Part shown: positions 20,872-35,100 of the stretch, in pieces
Layout of the letters: each line of letters begins with the position of its first letter
Numbering within the stretch: the stretch's first letter is position 1
Assembly: GCA_000151295.1 (NCBI GenBank)
Contig: GG745331.1
Coordinates: 409,483 to 473,482 of the forward strand
DNA from: Allomyces macrogynus ATCC 38327
Lineage: Eukaryota; Blastocladiomycota; Blastocladiomycetes; Blastocladiales; Blastocladiaceae
Length of the DNA stretch: 64,000 nucleotides
Direction of reading: 5' to 3'
The notes under the pieces: model-generated
Database searches by the model: none
What the model saw: the letters and a program-made list of their open reading frames with translations, nothing else
What the model was told of the DNA's origin: nothing
Translations under genes and position numbers: made by a program

Positions 20872-23125
20872 GGAATCGCGCCAACGTCGGTCGTGGGCGA
20901 GAAGAGGTTCGCGGTGCACGCGCCGTGCTGGCAGCAACCTTGACTGGAAACGGCGCGCGGCGCGCGCGATCAGGGGCTGTCGAAACGGGGCGAACGCCAA
21001 CCGACAGAGTGGGTGCGCGACAGATGCCAGTCCTTCGGCAGTATCATCATTTCGCGTGTCACTTGGCTGCATGCTTTGCGTGCGCTTGCATGCGCGGGAT
21101 CAGAAATTGATCTAGCTTCTTGCGGCAGGGTTGCGTTCAGGCTTGTGCACGCTGTTATGCTGGTTGCGGTGTAGCATCAGCCGGACCACATGGTTGCGGC
21201 CCACAACGCAGGGACGCTGAAGGAGCGACAAACCCGTGAGCGGTACCGCGCGGTGCGGGCTGAAAGCACTGAAAGACGAACCACAAGGAGGCTGAAGAAC
21301 GGTGAAGGAGCCATGGTTGCGCGGATTCCAACAAGGGAAAAGTTTCCCTTGCGGGTGGCGACATCCCGTTCGTTTCGCTGGTCCCTTTGCCCGAAACGGT
21401 GAACCAACAACGTTGTGGACGAACTTTTCTCCATCTCACCAGTGATCCCTTCATCCCCCCCATTCACCGCGCTCACGATCCCTCAGTTCGGCTCAACTAA
21501 GTTGCGGAACGGCGTGAAGCATGTCGAGCGATGCTGACTCTTTTGCAGTCGGCGCGCGCTCCGTCACGTCCGAAGCGCCCACCAACATGCAGCTTGCCGC
21601 GCAGATGTCGTCGGCGGCAACCCGCTCTCTCTCTCCGAACGGGGCAGGTGCCTCGGATTCTGACGTGTTCGCCATTCGCTCCAACACCTCTAACCCACAG
21701 TCGACGCGGAAGCTGAGAAAGTGCCGGAGCCTAGCGATCACATTGGGGCGCGTCCGCTGTGGTCTGCTTTTTGTACTTGCCGGTCGTTCGCGTTGGCGCT
21801 TGCAGCCGCCATTTGCGGCCGTTGATATTTGGACAGCTGTGTCCGATTGAAGCAAACGGTTGCACCCTTCTTTTCCTGATGGGCAAATTCGTCGATGAGA
21901 GCGCCGGCGGTAAGCAGAACCGAATGCTCACGTCGTATGCAAAAGAAGGCGCCGCCGTTGCTGCCCTTGCACTGAGTATTTCTGTTCAGGAAATATATCT
22001 TGATTTTGACTGGTGATGGTCGTCCCTTTCCCTCGCGCCATTCAGCTGAGCGAGCGCCCATTTGCGCGCGGCCCGCTTAAGCTTGCACCACAAAGTTCCC
22101 GACCGACCGCGCTGCAAGTGCGAACCTGAATGCATGATCCAGCGACGAAGTGGGGTACCGAACTGTCCAGAACTGGCTGTGCACAACCACCCGCGTCCAT
22201 TGGCGCGAGATATTGTGGTTGGAAGGTGTCGTGGCTCAAACCGTGCAACCATTCACGAGCGCGCTCGTCGTCACGGCCGACGTTGGCGGCCATCACCAGG
22301 TCGTGGGTGCGTGGCAGACAGGAGTAGTGACCTAGGGGGATTCCGCGCGCTAAAATACAAGCGTGAGACCAAGCGTGAGCAACCGCGATCTGTACAACAA
22401 CCTGAACGCCGTCGCTCAACAGCACGGACGCGGTCGCGCGAGCGCTGTGGGCGCGAGGTGCAGGCTGATCGACTTCCAAATGCGATGGGCATGCACGCTT
22501 GTCAGGTCCTATTCACAGACTTCCGGCCCACGACCTGAAGTTCAGCCATGAAAAGCGCACGATAGCAATCGAAACTGGTCGTGGAGATGAGCGGGAGGAT
22601 GCATGTGCGTCGTAAGCGGTCAGAACAACTTTTTGTTTTCCGCGTGTACACATCTGCAATGGCGGCAGTTATTTGCTGCAAGGCATGACTCTGATGGCCG
22701 GAAACCACATCTTCCCTCTCTTTCATGACTTAAAGTAGAATTGTGTGCGTTGCAGACGCGGGCAGCTATTTCGACGGCGTGCCGGCCGAGCTGGCGCCCC
22801 GGCGCGGATTGCAAACTTGACGAAGCAGGACGGTTCCCACGCGTCTCGCAAGAGGTGTCTCCCATCGCCAGTGCACCTCGCGTGACCGCTGCAACGTCGT
22901 CGTCGTCGTGATCGTCGCTGTCTTCTCTCCACCACGCTCCGCTCCTCGCGAGCCGTATCCCCACACGAACCCCCTCTAGCCTGGCCGCATTCGCGCCGTC
23001 GATACCTTGATTCCTAGCCGCGCCAGGCTGCGTCGCTGCCCCTCATCTCGTCTGCCCGATCGAGCCAACCGACCACCATCTCGCATTTCCCTTGCCGTCC
23101 CCAGCACCAAGTTACCCCTTTCGCC
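20872..23125. other. Large intergenic region (2.25 kb), no supported gene
   Basis: Base composition is less GC-rich than the genes. Open frames such as 21521-21850 (+) and 21493-21855 (-) overlap head to tail, lack domains and lack codon-bias support. No tRNA or repeat array was seen. The right end is the DNAH10 promoter and leader. Confidence 0.6.
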
Positions 23126-26100
23126 ATGGCCGACCCCGCTGCCGCAGACGCTGTCGCGGCGCCCGATGCCGGCACCCCGGCGCGCAAGTCCATTTCCGAC
23201 ACGCGCGTGCTCTGGATCAAGGAAAAAGTGCTGTCGGGCCTGTTCTTGTCGGATGCCGACGGCGAGCTCGTGTTCGATGCATGCGTGCGCGACGCGCCCA
23301 CATGGGCCAAGCTCATGGCCTACCTCGACGGCCAGCTCGAGGAGAGCGTCGCCCTCTTTTACGTTGATGAGGTCATGGAGGCCGTCTTGCCGTCCAAGGC
23401 CCCCTCGGTCGCCTTTCTGGACAGGCCCGCACTCGACGCAGCGGCTCCGGCTCAAGGGGCGACAGATAACGGCGTTCCGCCTGCTGTCGATGGCGCACCG
23501 GCACCACCGCTCGGCGGGACCGATACTACGGTTCCTGCCGCTGCCGGGCAAGGCCCATCACCGCTCGCCGACGGCCACGTCGAAACGCGTACGGTGTCGC
23601 ATTCCTCGGTGCACTCAGATGGCGACGCACCGCTCACTACCCTCGACAACAACGCGACCCCGGTGTCGCGCGCAAGCTCCTTTTCGCACCCGGCGCCTGC
23701 ACCGGCACCGACGCGCACCGTCATTAAGCCCGTTTTGCATCTCTGCATTGAACACTTGCCCGAAAAGATTGCCGAGGTCAACTCGATCTTCTTTATCCGC
23801 AACACGGCAGGACCAATTCGCGAGCCGAGGTCACTTGATGGTGCGCGCTGCTCACTTCACTCCCCTTGTAGGCAGATCGGAATCGGCAAACTCACCCCAT
23901 TTGACCCTTGTAGACGCTCGCGAAAGCATGCCGCACGCGCTCGAGCTGGGGTTACTTCTCGGGTCACACGCTAATTATGCTCGAGCAGGTTATCTACGAG
24001 GTCTACCTGCCGCTGCTCGCGAATCCGTCCATTTTCGAGTCCGACTCGGCGGCGGCCGCAGCCACCGCAACGGCAGCACTCGGCGCACCCGCACCAACAG
24101 ATCCCGAAGCCACGGCGGCGGCGGCGGCGGCGGCTGCAGCAGCGGCTGCAGGAGCCCCACCGGCATCCGTCAAGGACCCCGGCGGCGACGCGCTCGCGCG
24201 GCGCGACTCGGGCCTCGGCGACCAGCTGCACACCGAGTTCTATGTGTCGATGCAGCGGTTCGCGACGCAAGTCACGCAAACCGTGCAACAAGTCGCGGGC
24301 GACGTGAAGCTGCGCATGCCCGACGACGCCGACCTGGTCGTGCAGCTCAAGGCCGATGCCGTGCAAGTCGCCAAGTCGCCCGCGCACACGGCATTGCTCG
24401 AGTCGTGTGCCGAGGAATGGGTTGAGGCGATCCAGGCGGCGCTTGCGCGCGAGGCCAAGAAGGGCCCGCATGGCCATGGGCCCGTGGCTGAAGTCGAGTT
24501 TTGGCGCGAGCGTCATTTCTCCTTGTCGGCGTTCTACGAGAAACTCAACTCGCCGCTGGTGCATGCGATCATTTCCGTCTTGGTCGCGGTGCAGAGCCCC
24601 GTCGTGCACGCGCTCGAGTACCATCTCGGCGAACTGCACAAGTTCCATGCCGAGGCTAAGGACAATGTCAAGTTTCTCAGCACGCTCGAGCGGCACTTGA
24701 AGACGATCATTACGGGCACGCTCACGTCGGTGCTTGATGCGCTGCCGTCGCTCATGAACGCTGTGCGCATGGTCTGGATTATTTCGCGGCACTACAACAA
24801 GGACGAGCGCATGGTCCCGCTCATGGCCCGGATCGCGTGGGAACTCGCCAACAAGGTCGCGACCGTCGTCAATGTCCGGCAAGTCTTGCGACTGCCGCCG
24901 GCCGAGGCCAAGCGGCGCATTCTCGACGGCAAGAACTTGCTCGAGGGTTGGTCACGGCACTATTTCGAGACGCGCGAAAAGATTGAGCAGTCGGGTCGCG
25001 ACCAGCGGTGGGAATTTGACCGCAAGAAGCTGTTTGAGCAGACCAACTACATGGCGCAACGGTGCGGCGACCTCTACGAGATTGCCGAGGTGCTCGAGCA
25101 GTTTTACGGCATCTTTGGGCCCGAGCTCAAGGGTACACATTGGGTTCGCGGATCACTTGTTGACAATTCGGCCTCTTCTCACTTTGCGCCGCTGCCACCC
25201 CACGAATAGCCGTCACGGGCGACACTCAGCAGGTCGACGAGGTTATCAAGCGCGTGGACCAACTGGTCGTGCCGATTGAGCAGCTGCCGTTCGACTTGTG
25301 GAACAAGAAGTACCACCCGGCGTGGGAAGCCGTGCTCAACAAGTTTCGCGAGCAGATTGTGCAGATCGAGGACATGGCCAAGCTCTTCATCGACACGTCG
25401 TTCAAGAAGCTGCGGTCGGCCGAGGGCGCGTTTGATTTGCTGCAAAACATGAAAAACGTCAAGAGCCGCGAGTCGATCAACCGGCAAATGATGTCCAAGT
25501 TCTCCGACATTCTCGCGCAGTACTCGAAGGAGGTTGACACGATCGACGACATGTTCCACAAGAACAAGGACGCGCCGCCGCTCGGCCGTAACCAGCCGCG
25601 CGTTGCGGGTTCGATTCGCTGGACGCGGTCGCTGTTTTACCGCATCAAGAAGACGATTGTGCGGTTCCAGTCGCTGCAGGAACTGCTCACGGGCGAGCAG
25701 GGGCGCATCGTCACGCGCAAGTACTTGACGACGGCCAAGGCCATGCGGCAGTACGAGGAGGACGTACGTGAGCTCTATTTGTCTCTACTCGGCACCAGTT
25801 GGAGCGTGAGCCTTGACACTGTGAATACTCCGCACCGCACAGCTCTACCACAACTGGTGCGCCCATGTGGAGTCGTCGTCGCTCAACTACCTCAAGTCGT
25901 TTGTCTTGACCAAGCGCGTGGTGCCGACGGAGCGCGGCGAGCGCTACGTCGTCAACTTCAAGCCCGAGCTGTCGGAGATTATCAAGGAGGCCAAGTACCT
26001 CGAAAAGATTGGATTTTCGATCCCGGAGACGGCCGTCAACATTGCGCTGCAAGAGGAAAAGTTTTCGTCCTACACGGAATCGCTCGGCGGCATGTTGCGC

Positions 26101-29100
26101 AATTACCACAGTTTGCTCGACCGGCTCGACGACGCCGAGCGCGTCCTGTTCGACGGCCACTTGCACGAGTTGCAACGTGTGCTCAAGCCGGGCCTGACGC
26201 GGCTCAACTGGACGTCGCTCGGGATCCCGGATTTCATTGTCAAGTGCAACCAGGAGATCAACAAGTTCACTTCGCTCATGAACCAAGTGCGCAAGAACTC
26301 GGCCAACGTCTCGCACGTCGTCGACCAGATTGCGCGCGCCGTGCTGATCAAAGAGCCGCCCGAGGACGAGATTCTAGACGTCTACGAGTTCTTGGACTTG
26401 TGCAACAAGCACCGCGCAACGATCATTGAAGGGCTCGTGCAAAAGTACTTGACCATTTCGCCGCTACTCATTAAGATCGAGTCGCTCGTCGTCACGACCA
26501 ACACGGGCCAGTCGCCGGCGCTGCAGTCCTACTACCAGTACTGGGAAAAGCGGCTGTTCATGGCGCTCAACCAGATGCTCATCCACAACATGATGTACCT
26601 GGCCTCGGTCATGAAAATCTCGTCGCGCAAACTGAAAAAGAAGCTGCTGCGCACGCGCGACGCGCCGCTGTTCAAGGTCTCGGCCAACCTGTCGGCGCCC
26701 GAGATTGTGATCTCGCCGCTTGCCTCGGAAATTTACAAGCTGCTCATCAAGTTTGTGCGGTCGATTGTCGAGTCGACCAAGGAGTTTTTACGGTGGCAGC
26801 ACGGGTCCTGCATCTTGACGCGGCCGCAAAAGGCGCCTGACGGCGCCGCCGAGCCCGTCACGTTTTCGTTCTACTCGGACGTGTGCAACAACGCCGCCGT
26901 CGTCAACACCATGGTCTTTTTGAACCAAGGCATTGCCAAGTGCTTCGCCAACGTGTCCAAGTACCTCGACACGTGGCGCAAGTACCGCCCGCTGTGGAAA
27001 GTCGACAAGGTGATCACGCTCGAGAAATTCGCGCAAAAGAAGCCGACATGCGCGCAGTACGACGAGAAGCTGCTCTTCTACCTCAAGCTTAACCGCGACG
27101 TCGAGGCGCAGCAGCAGGTGCGCGACGTGGATTTCATTCGCGTTACGCTGGTCCCACTCAAGCTCGCGGTGCAAAAGGAGGCGAGCCAGTGGATCGTGGC
27201 CATTGGCAAGTTTCTGCACGCCATGGCGCAGCAGGGTTTGTTCGCGCAGGAGGAGAAGATGGCCAAGTACGCGGCCGACATTGCGCGCGACACGGCGTCG
27301 CTCGACGACTTGACGTTTGTGCTCGAGGTGATTGCCGAGATTCGCGGCGTCTCGAGCGACTTCGAGATTGCGAGCTACGACGTCATGGAGTGCTACCGCA
27401 CGCTGAAAATGTATGCGATTGCAATCGACGACGCTGGCGAGTACGACCGGGCCACGGCGTTGCTCGATAAGTGGCACGCACTGCTCGCGACGGCGACCGA
27501 AGTGGACGGCACGCTGATTGCCGTCAAGGCCAAGTTCACGAACCAGACGATTCAGCAGGTCAAGACGTTCAAGGAGATGCTCACGGCGTTCAAAACCACG
27601 TTCCAGACCAACGGTCCGGGCGTCGTCAATGACCTTGAAAAGGGGCTCAAGCTGCTCGAGGGCGCCAAGACGCAGCTCACGCAGCTCAAGGAAAAGGCGC
27701 AGTACCTCGTGTTTTGCGAAAAGCTCTTCAACTTGGCCGTCTCGTCGTACCCGGACCTGCACCAGCTCGAGGGCGACATGACGTTACTGAGCCGCGTCTA
27801 CGACTTGTATGTGACCGTGCGCAACGCCATGCAGGACTGGTCGGCGACGCTGTGGTCGGCGCTCGACTTGGCGGCCATGACCAAGGGCGTCGACGAGTTT
27901 CAGACCATTTTGCGCAAGATGCCCGCCGACTTGAAGCAGCTCGTGCCCTACAACGTGATTGCCGAAAAAGTGCTCTCATTCAAGGACTCGCTGCCGCTGC
28001 TGAGTGACCTCAAGAACGAGGCACTGCGCGAGCGGCACTGGAAGCGGCTCATGCAGGTCACGGGCAAGTCTTTTGACATGAACCCGGAGTCGTTTACGCT
28101 CGAAAAGCTGATTGCCATGAACCTGCACGAGTACGCCAACGAGATTGCCGAGATCGTAAACGGCGCCATGAAGGAGCTCAGCATCGAGTCGGCGCTCAAG
28201 GACATGGAGACGGTCTGGAAGAGCATGAAGTTCAACGTCGTGCGGTACAGCAAGGGCGGTGCCGGCGGCGGCGCTGGTGGCGGCTCGGGCGACGACAAGG
28301 GGTTTGTGCTCGGCGGCGTCGAGGACGTGACGCTCTCGCTCGACGACAATGCCATGAACTTGCAAAGCATGGCCGCTTCCAAGTTTGTCGCGGCGTTTCT
28401 CTCGCAGGTGCAAAAGTGGGAAAAGCTGCTGTCGCTGATTGGCGAGGTGGTTGAGATTTGGATGAACGTGCAGCGCAAGTGGATGTACCTCGAGTCGATC
28501 TTTGTCGCGGGCGATATTCGGCAGCAGCTGCCGGAAGAGGCCAAGAAGTTTGACGTGATCGATAAGGCATTCAAGAAGCTCATGCTCGAGACGAGCAAGC
28601 ACCCGATCGTGCTCGACGCGTGCAGCGCCGAGGGCCGGCTCGACCTGCTCACCAACCTCTACGCCGAGCTCGAGTCGTGCCAAAAGAGTCTGACCGACTA
28701 TTTGCAGAACAAGCGCAACACGTTCCCGCGCTTCTACTTCATCTCGGACGAGGAGCTGCTCTCGATTCTCGGCAGCAGCGACCCCAAGGCCGTGCAGGAG
28801 CACATCATCAAAATGTACGACAACGTGGCCAAGCTGCAGTTCATCAAGGGCGACAAGGTCGTGTCGGGCATGGCGTCAAGCGAGGGCGAGACGCTCGATT
28901 TCCGCACGCACGTGCCCGTCGAGGGCCGCGTCGAGCAGTGGATGGCCATTGTCGCGCAAGAAATGAAGAAGACGAACCGGCAAGTGCACAAGGAGGCCGT
29001 GTTTTACTACGCCAAGATGGACCGGTTCGACTGGCTCAAGCAGTACCCGGGCATGTGCGGGCTCGCCGGGTCGCAGGTCTGGTGGACGTGGGAGGTCGAG

Positions 29101-32100
29101 GACACGTTCAAGAAATTCAAGAAGGGCCAAAAGCTCGCCATGAAACTGTTATCGGTGCAGTTGGCCGCGCAGCTCGAGCAACTCGTCGTGTCGGTGCGCA
29201 GCCAGCTCACGCCCAACGAGCGTAAAAAGATCAACGCGCAGATCATTGTCGACGTGCACGCGCGCGATATTGTCGACCGGTTCGTGCGCGACTCGATCAT
29301 GGACGAGAACGAGTTCGAGTGGGAAAGTCAGCTGCGTTTCTATTGGAACCAGGACCGCGACGAGCTGATCGTGTGCCAGTGCAACGGCGTTTTCGACTAC
29401 GGCTACGAGTACATGGGGCTCAACGGACGACTCGTCATCACGCCGCTCACGGATCGCTGCTATCTGACACTCACGCAGGCGCTCAGCATGAAGCTCGGCG
29501 GCGCGCCAGCGGGTCCGGCCGGCACGGGCAAGACCGAGACGGTCAAGGACTTGGCTAAGGCGCTGGGCCTGCTGTGCATGGTCACCAATTGCGGCGAAGG
29601 CATGGATTACCAGGCCATGGGCAAGATTTTCTCGGGGCTCGTGCAGACGGGCGCGTGGGGCTGCTTCGACGAGTTCAACCGCATCGAGCTCGCCGTGCTC
29701 TCGGTCATTGCCGCGCAGATTCGCACGATCCAGAGCGCCATGATCATGAACCTGCGCAAGTTCCAGTTTGAGGGCTGCGAGCTCAACTTGGAAAAGACCA
29801 TGGGCATCTTCATCACCATGAACCCGGGTTACGCGGGCCGCACCGAGCTGCCCGACAACCTCAAGGCGCTGTTCCGTCCTGTCGTTATGGTCGTGCCGGA
29901 TCTCGAGCTCATTTGTGAGATCATGCTCTTTTCGGAGGGTTTTTCGATGGCCAAGACGCTGGCCAAGAAGATGGTGGTGCTCTACAAGCTGGCCAAGGGC
30001 CAGTTGTCGAAGCAGCATCACTACGATTTTGGGCTCCGTGCGCTCAAGTCGGTGCTGGTCATGGCCGGGTCGCTCAAGCGTGGTTCGCCCGACCTCAACG
30101 AGGACGTGGTGCTGATGCGCGCGCTGCGCGACATGAACCTGCCTAAGTTTGTCTTTGACGATGTACCACTGTTCATGGGCCTCATTGGCGATCTGTTCCC
30201 GGGGCTCGACTGCCCGCGCGTGCGATACCCCGACTTTAATGACGCGGTCGAGCAGGTCGTGCACGAGCTCAGCCTGATCCAGCTGCCAGTGCAAATCGAC
30301 AAGGTTGTCCAAGTCTACGAGACGATCATGACGCGGCACACGACCATGATTGTTGGCCCGTCGGGCGGCGGCAAGTCGGTCGTGATTGACCTGCTCGCCA
30401 AGGCGCAGACCAAGCTCGGGCTCGTGACGCGCATCTACACGCTCAACCCCAAGGCCGTGAGTGTGAACGAGCTCTACGGTATTCTCGACCCGGACACGCG
30501 CGACTGGACCGATGGCCTGCTCTCCAACATTTTCCGCGAAATCAACAAGCCCACCGACAAGCGCGAGCGCAAGTACATTTGTTTTGACGGCGACGTGGAC
30601 GCCGTGTGGGTCGAGAACATGAACTCGGTCATGGACGATAACCGGCTACTGACGCTGCCCAACGGCGAGCGCATCCGGCTGCAAAAGCACTGCGCCCTGT
30701 TTTTCGAGGTCGGCGATTTGCAGTACGCGTCGCCCGCTACCGTGTCGCGCTGCGGTATGGTCTACCTCGATCCGAAAAACCTCGGCTACAAGCCCTACTA
30801 TGACCGGTGGTGCAAGGCGTTTGAGGACAAGGCACTCGGCGAGACGCTCGGCAAGATGTTTGTCAAGTACGTGCCGCCGCTCATGGATTTGATGCTCGAC
30901 GCGGTGTTTGCCGGCGTCAATGTCGACCCAATGGCGCGCGTCATCAACACGACCCCAATTGCCATGGTCACGCAGCTGTGCACGATGTGCGAGTCGCAAG
31001 TGCGCGACCCGAAAGTCGTGAGCTCGCCGAAAGCGATCGAGGCCGTCTTTGTCCAGTCGCTCGTGTGGTCGATTGGTGCGTTGCTCGTCGAGCGCGACCG
31101 CCACCAGTTTAGCGAGTGCATCAAGAAGCTCGCGGAAATGTCACTCATCAACACGGCCGGCACCATCAACGTTGGCGAGCTGCCGGGCACCGACAAGTCG
31201 CTGTTTGATTACCGGTTCGACACAGACGAGTTGCAGTGGCGCCCGTGGAGTCACTATGTGCAGCCGTACCACCACGACCGGTCGATGCCGTTCCACCGGA
31301 TTTTGGTCCCAACCACCGATACGGCGCGGTACATTTGGCTGCTCGAGCGCGTGGCATCGCTGCGGAAACCGGTCCTGTTTGTCGGCGACGTGGGCACGTC
31401 CAAGACGGTGACCGTCAACACGTTCCTGCGCTCGTTGCCGTCGCAAGAGTACATGATCCTCTCCATGAACCTGTCGTCACGCACGTCGAGTATCGACGTG
31501 CAGCGCAACATTGAGGCCAACGTCGAGAAGCGCACCAAGGACACGTACGGCCCCGCATCGGGCAAGAAGCTCTACGTGTTCATTGACGACTTGAACATGC
31601 CGCAAAAGGACACGTACGGCACGCAGCAGCCGATTGCCCTGCTCAAGATTCTCATTGAGCGCGGCGGCTTCTACGAGCGCGGCAAGGAGCTCTTTTGGAA
31701 GAACATGAAGGACCTGCTCTTTGTCGGAGCCATGGGCACGCCGGGCGGTGGGCGCAACGAGATTGACCCGCGGTTCGCGTCGCTGTTCAGCGTCTTCAAT
31801 TTGGCGTTCCCGTCGGCCGAGTCGCTCGCGTCAATTTACACGTCGATTCTCTCGGGCCACGTCCAGCCGCATTTCTCGCGCGAGATTCAAGACCTGTGCG
31901 ATAATATCACGCGCATGACGCTGCAGCTCTACCGCAGCATCGTCGACACGCTCCCGCCGACGCCCAACAAGTTCCACTACATTTTTAACCTGCGCGATAT
32001 CTCGCGCGTGTATGAAGGTCTGCTGCAGTCGACGCCCGACCATTTCTCAACCAAGACGCAGTTTGTGCGGCTCTGGCGCAACGAGTGCCTGCGCGTGTTC

Positions 32101-35100
32101 TACGACCGGCTCATCAACGACGAGGACAAGCACATTGTCTCGCGCAAACTCAACGACCTGATCCGTGACCTGTTCCCGAGCGACGCCGACGAGGCCTACG
32201 TAACGCGCAACCCATGCCTGTTTGGCGATTATCGCCACGCGCTGCGCGAGGCCGACGGCGTCGCGCGGCTCTACGAGGACCTGCTCGACTACTCGGCGAT
32301 TCGCCCGCTCTTCCAGGAGATTTCGGAAGAGTACAACGAGACCAACAACCCGATGCATCTCGTCCTGTTTGAAGAGGCGCTCGAGCACCTTACGCGCATC
32401 CACCGCGCGATTCGCTCGCCCAAGGGCCACGCGCTCTTGGTCGGGGTCGGCGGCAGTGGCAAGCAGTCGCTGACACGGCTCGCCGCGTTCACGGCCGGGT
32501 ACAAGGTGTTTGAAATCTCGCTTTCGCGCGGGTACTCGGAGGTCGATTTCCGCGAATCGCTCAAGACGCTCTATGGGGAGCTCGGTAGCGGCAAGAAAAT
32601 GGTCTTCCTCTTCACCGACGCGCACGTGGTGCAAGAAGGGTTCCTCGAGCTCGTCAACAACATGCTGACGGTCGGCATTGTCCCGACGCTCTACGCCGAG
32701 GACGAAAAGGAGGCCGTGCTCGGCACCGTGCGCGACGAAGTGACCAAGGCCGGCATGGTCGCGTCGCGCGAAAACTGCTGGCAGTACTTTGTGCAAAAGT
32801 GCAGCATGAACTTGCACATTGTGCTGTGCATGTCGCCGCAGGGTGACAAGCTGCGTGAGCGCTGCCGCAATTTCCCGGGCCTCGTCAGCAACACGGTGAT
32901 CGACTGGTTCCCGCCCTGGCCCGAGGAGGCGCTGCGGTCGGTCGCCGAGACGTTTTTGGGCGCGGCCGTGCCCGCCGAGCTCAAGGAGCCGATCGTGTCG
33001 CACATGGTCCAGGTGCACTTGTCGATTAGCGTCGCGTCGGCCGAGTTTTTGCAGCGCTGGCGGCGCACCAATTTTGTCACGCCGAAAAACTATCTCGACT
33101 ACGTCAACTTTTACATTACGCTGCTCAAGGAGCAGCGCGACATGAACGGCAAGCTATGCACGCGTCTCGAGTCCGGGCTCGCCAAACTCGACGAGGCATC
33201 GGTGCAGATCAAGGACTTGGGTGCCAAGCTCGCTGAGCAGAACGTCATGGTCAAGGAAAAGAGCGAGGCGTGCCAAGCGCTGCTCGAGGTGATTACGACG
33301 CAAACGGCGCAAGCCGAGGAAAAGAAGGATTTGGCCATGAAAAAGGAGACGGAGCTCGATGCTCAGAACCAGCAGATTGCCAAGGACAAGGAAGAGGCCG
33401 AGGTGGCACTCGCTGAGGCGTTGCCCGCGCTCGAGCAGGCTCGTACCGCACTCAACAAGCTGTCGGCGGCTGATATTACCGAACTGCGCTCGTTTGCCAA
33501 GCCGCCGCGCGAGGTGCAAAAAGTGTGCGAGTGTGTTTGCGTGATCAAGGGCATCAAGGACGTGAGTTGGAAGTCGGCCAAGACCATGATGTCGGCGATT
33601 GATTTCCGCGCGTCGCTCACAACCATGGACGTGGACGCGATCTCGGCCAACCAGGTCAAGATGGTCAAGACCATTTTGCGCGAGCTCGACGTGACCGTGG
33701 AGCGCATGGCCGAGATTTCGTCGGCCGGGTCCGGGCTCTACATTTTCGTGCTCGCCGTGGTCGGGTACTGCAACGTGGCCAAGACGATCCAGCCCAAGCG
33801 CTTGGCCGTGGCGACGCTCGAGCGCAATCTCGCGCAGAGCAAGGCCGAATACGAGAAGATCACGCGCGAGCTTGTGAAGCTCAACCAGAACCTCGCTCAG
33901 CTGCAGGTGCAGTTCCAGCAGGCGCGGTCCGAGCAAATGGAGCTGAAGGAAATGGCCGAGATCATGCAGCGCCGGCTCGACGCGGCCGACAAGCTCATTT
34001 CGGGTTTGCAGTCGGAAAAGATTCGGTGGAGCAGCGACCTCAAGACGCTTCAGGAGCAGCGCAACCAGCTCGTTGGTGACTGTCTGATCGTGTCGGGTTT
34101 CATGAGCTACACGGGCGCGTTCAATTGGGAGTTCCGGCATGAGCTCATGAAGGTCAAGTGGATGGAGGACTTGGTTCCGCCGCGCCGTGCCGCCTGACCA
34201 AGGACTTCGCGTGACGCGAATGATGACGACCGAGGTCGAGCTGAGTCAAATGGGCGAGCGAGGGGCTGCCGGCAGACGACCTGAGTGTTCAAAACGGTAT
34301 TCTCACGACGCGCGGCAGCCGGTACCCGCTGTGCATTGACCCGCAGCAGCAGGCCCATCAACTGGATTAAAAAAGCCCGAGGCGCCGAATGGGCTCAAAG
34401 TCAGCACGTTCAACGACTCTGATTTCCTCAAGCAGCTCGAAATGGCCATCACCTACGGGTTCCCGTTCCTGTTCGAGGACGTTGACGAGTATATCGACCC
34501 GGTCATTGATAACGTGCTTGAGCGCAACATCAAGACGGCCGGCAGCCGCAAATTTATTGTGCTCGGCGACAAGGAGGTCGATTTTGACCCGAACTTCCGG
34601 CTCTACATGACGTCCAAGCTGTCGAACCCGACCTACTCGGCCAAGGTGTTTGGCAGCTGCACGGTCATTAACTACTCGGTCACGCTCAAGGGCTTACAGG
34701 ACCAGCTGCTGAACGTGGTCGTTGGGCACGAGCGGCGCGAGCTCGAGGAGCAACGCGAGCGTCTCGTGCAGGAAATGAGCAGCAACAAGACACTGCTCAA
34801 AGAGCTCGAGGACACGCTGCTGCGCGAGTTGGCGTCGTCGACGGGCATGATTCTCGACAACACGGAGCTCATCAAGACGCTCGAGGAAACCAAGACCAAA
34901 GCCACCGAAATTGCGCAAAAGCTCGTGCTGGCCAACCAGACGGCTAAGGACGTTGAGCAATCGCGCGACGGGTACCGGCCCGTGGCCAAGTGCGGCGCCA
35001 TCTTGTACTTTGTCTTGGCCGAGCTGTCGGTGATCAACCCAATGTACGAGTACTCGCTCGCGGCCTTCCTCGAGGTCTTCAACACATCGCTCGACCGCAG

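Noticed and set aside
21493..21855. Paired overlapping open frames on both strands in the 20.9-23.1 kb spacer
   Set aside because: No domain, no splice structure and no codon-bias support. They overlap each other almost fully.
29149..30339. Long minus-strand open frame (396 codons) antisense to DNAH10
   Set aside because: A shadow of the GC-rich dynein exon. It has no domain, its composition reflects complement codon bias, and it overlaps the conserved AAA1-AAA2 motor on the plus strand.
34198..34390. An intron explaining the frame change in DNAH10
   Set aside because: The interval encodes conserved dynein sequence ([17 protein letters not shown]) in alternating frames, so it is coding sequence with indels, not an intron.
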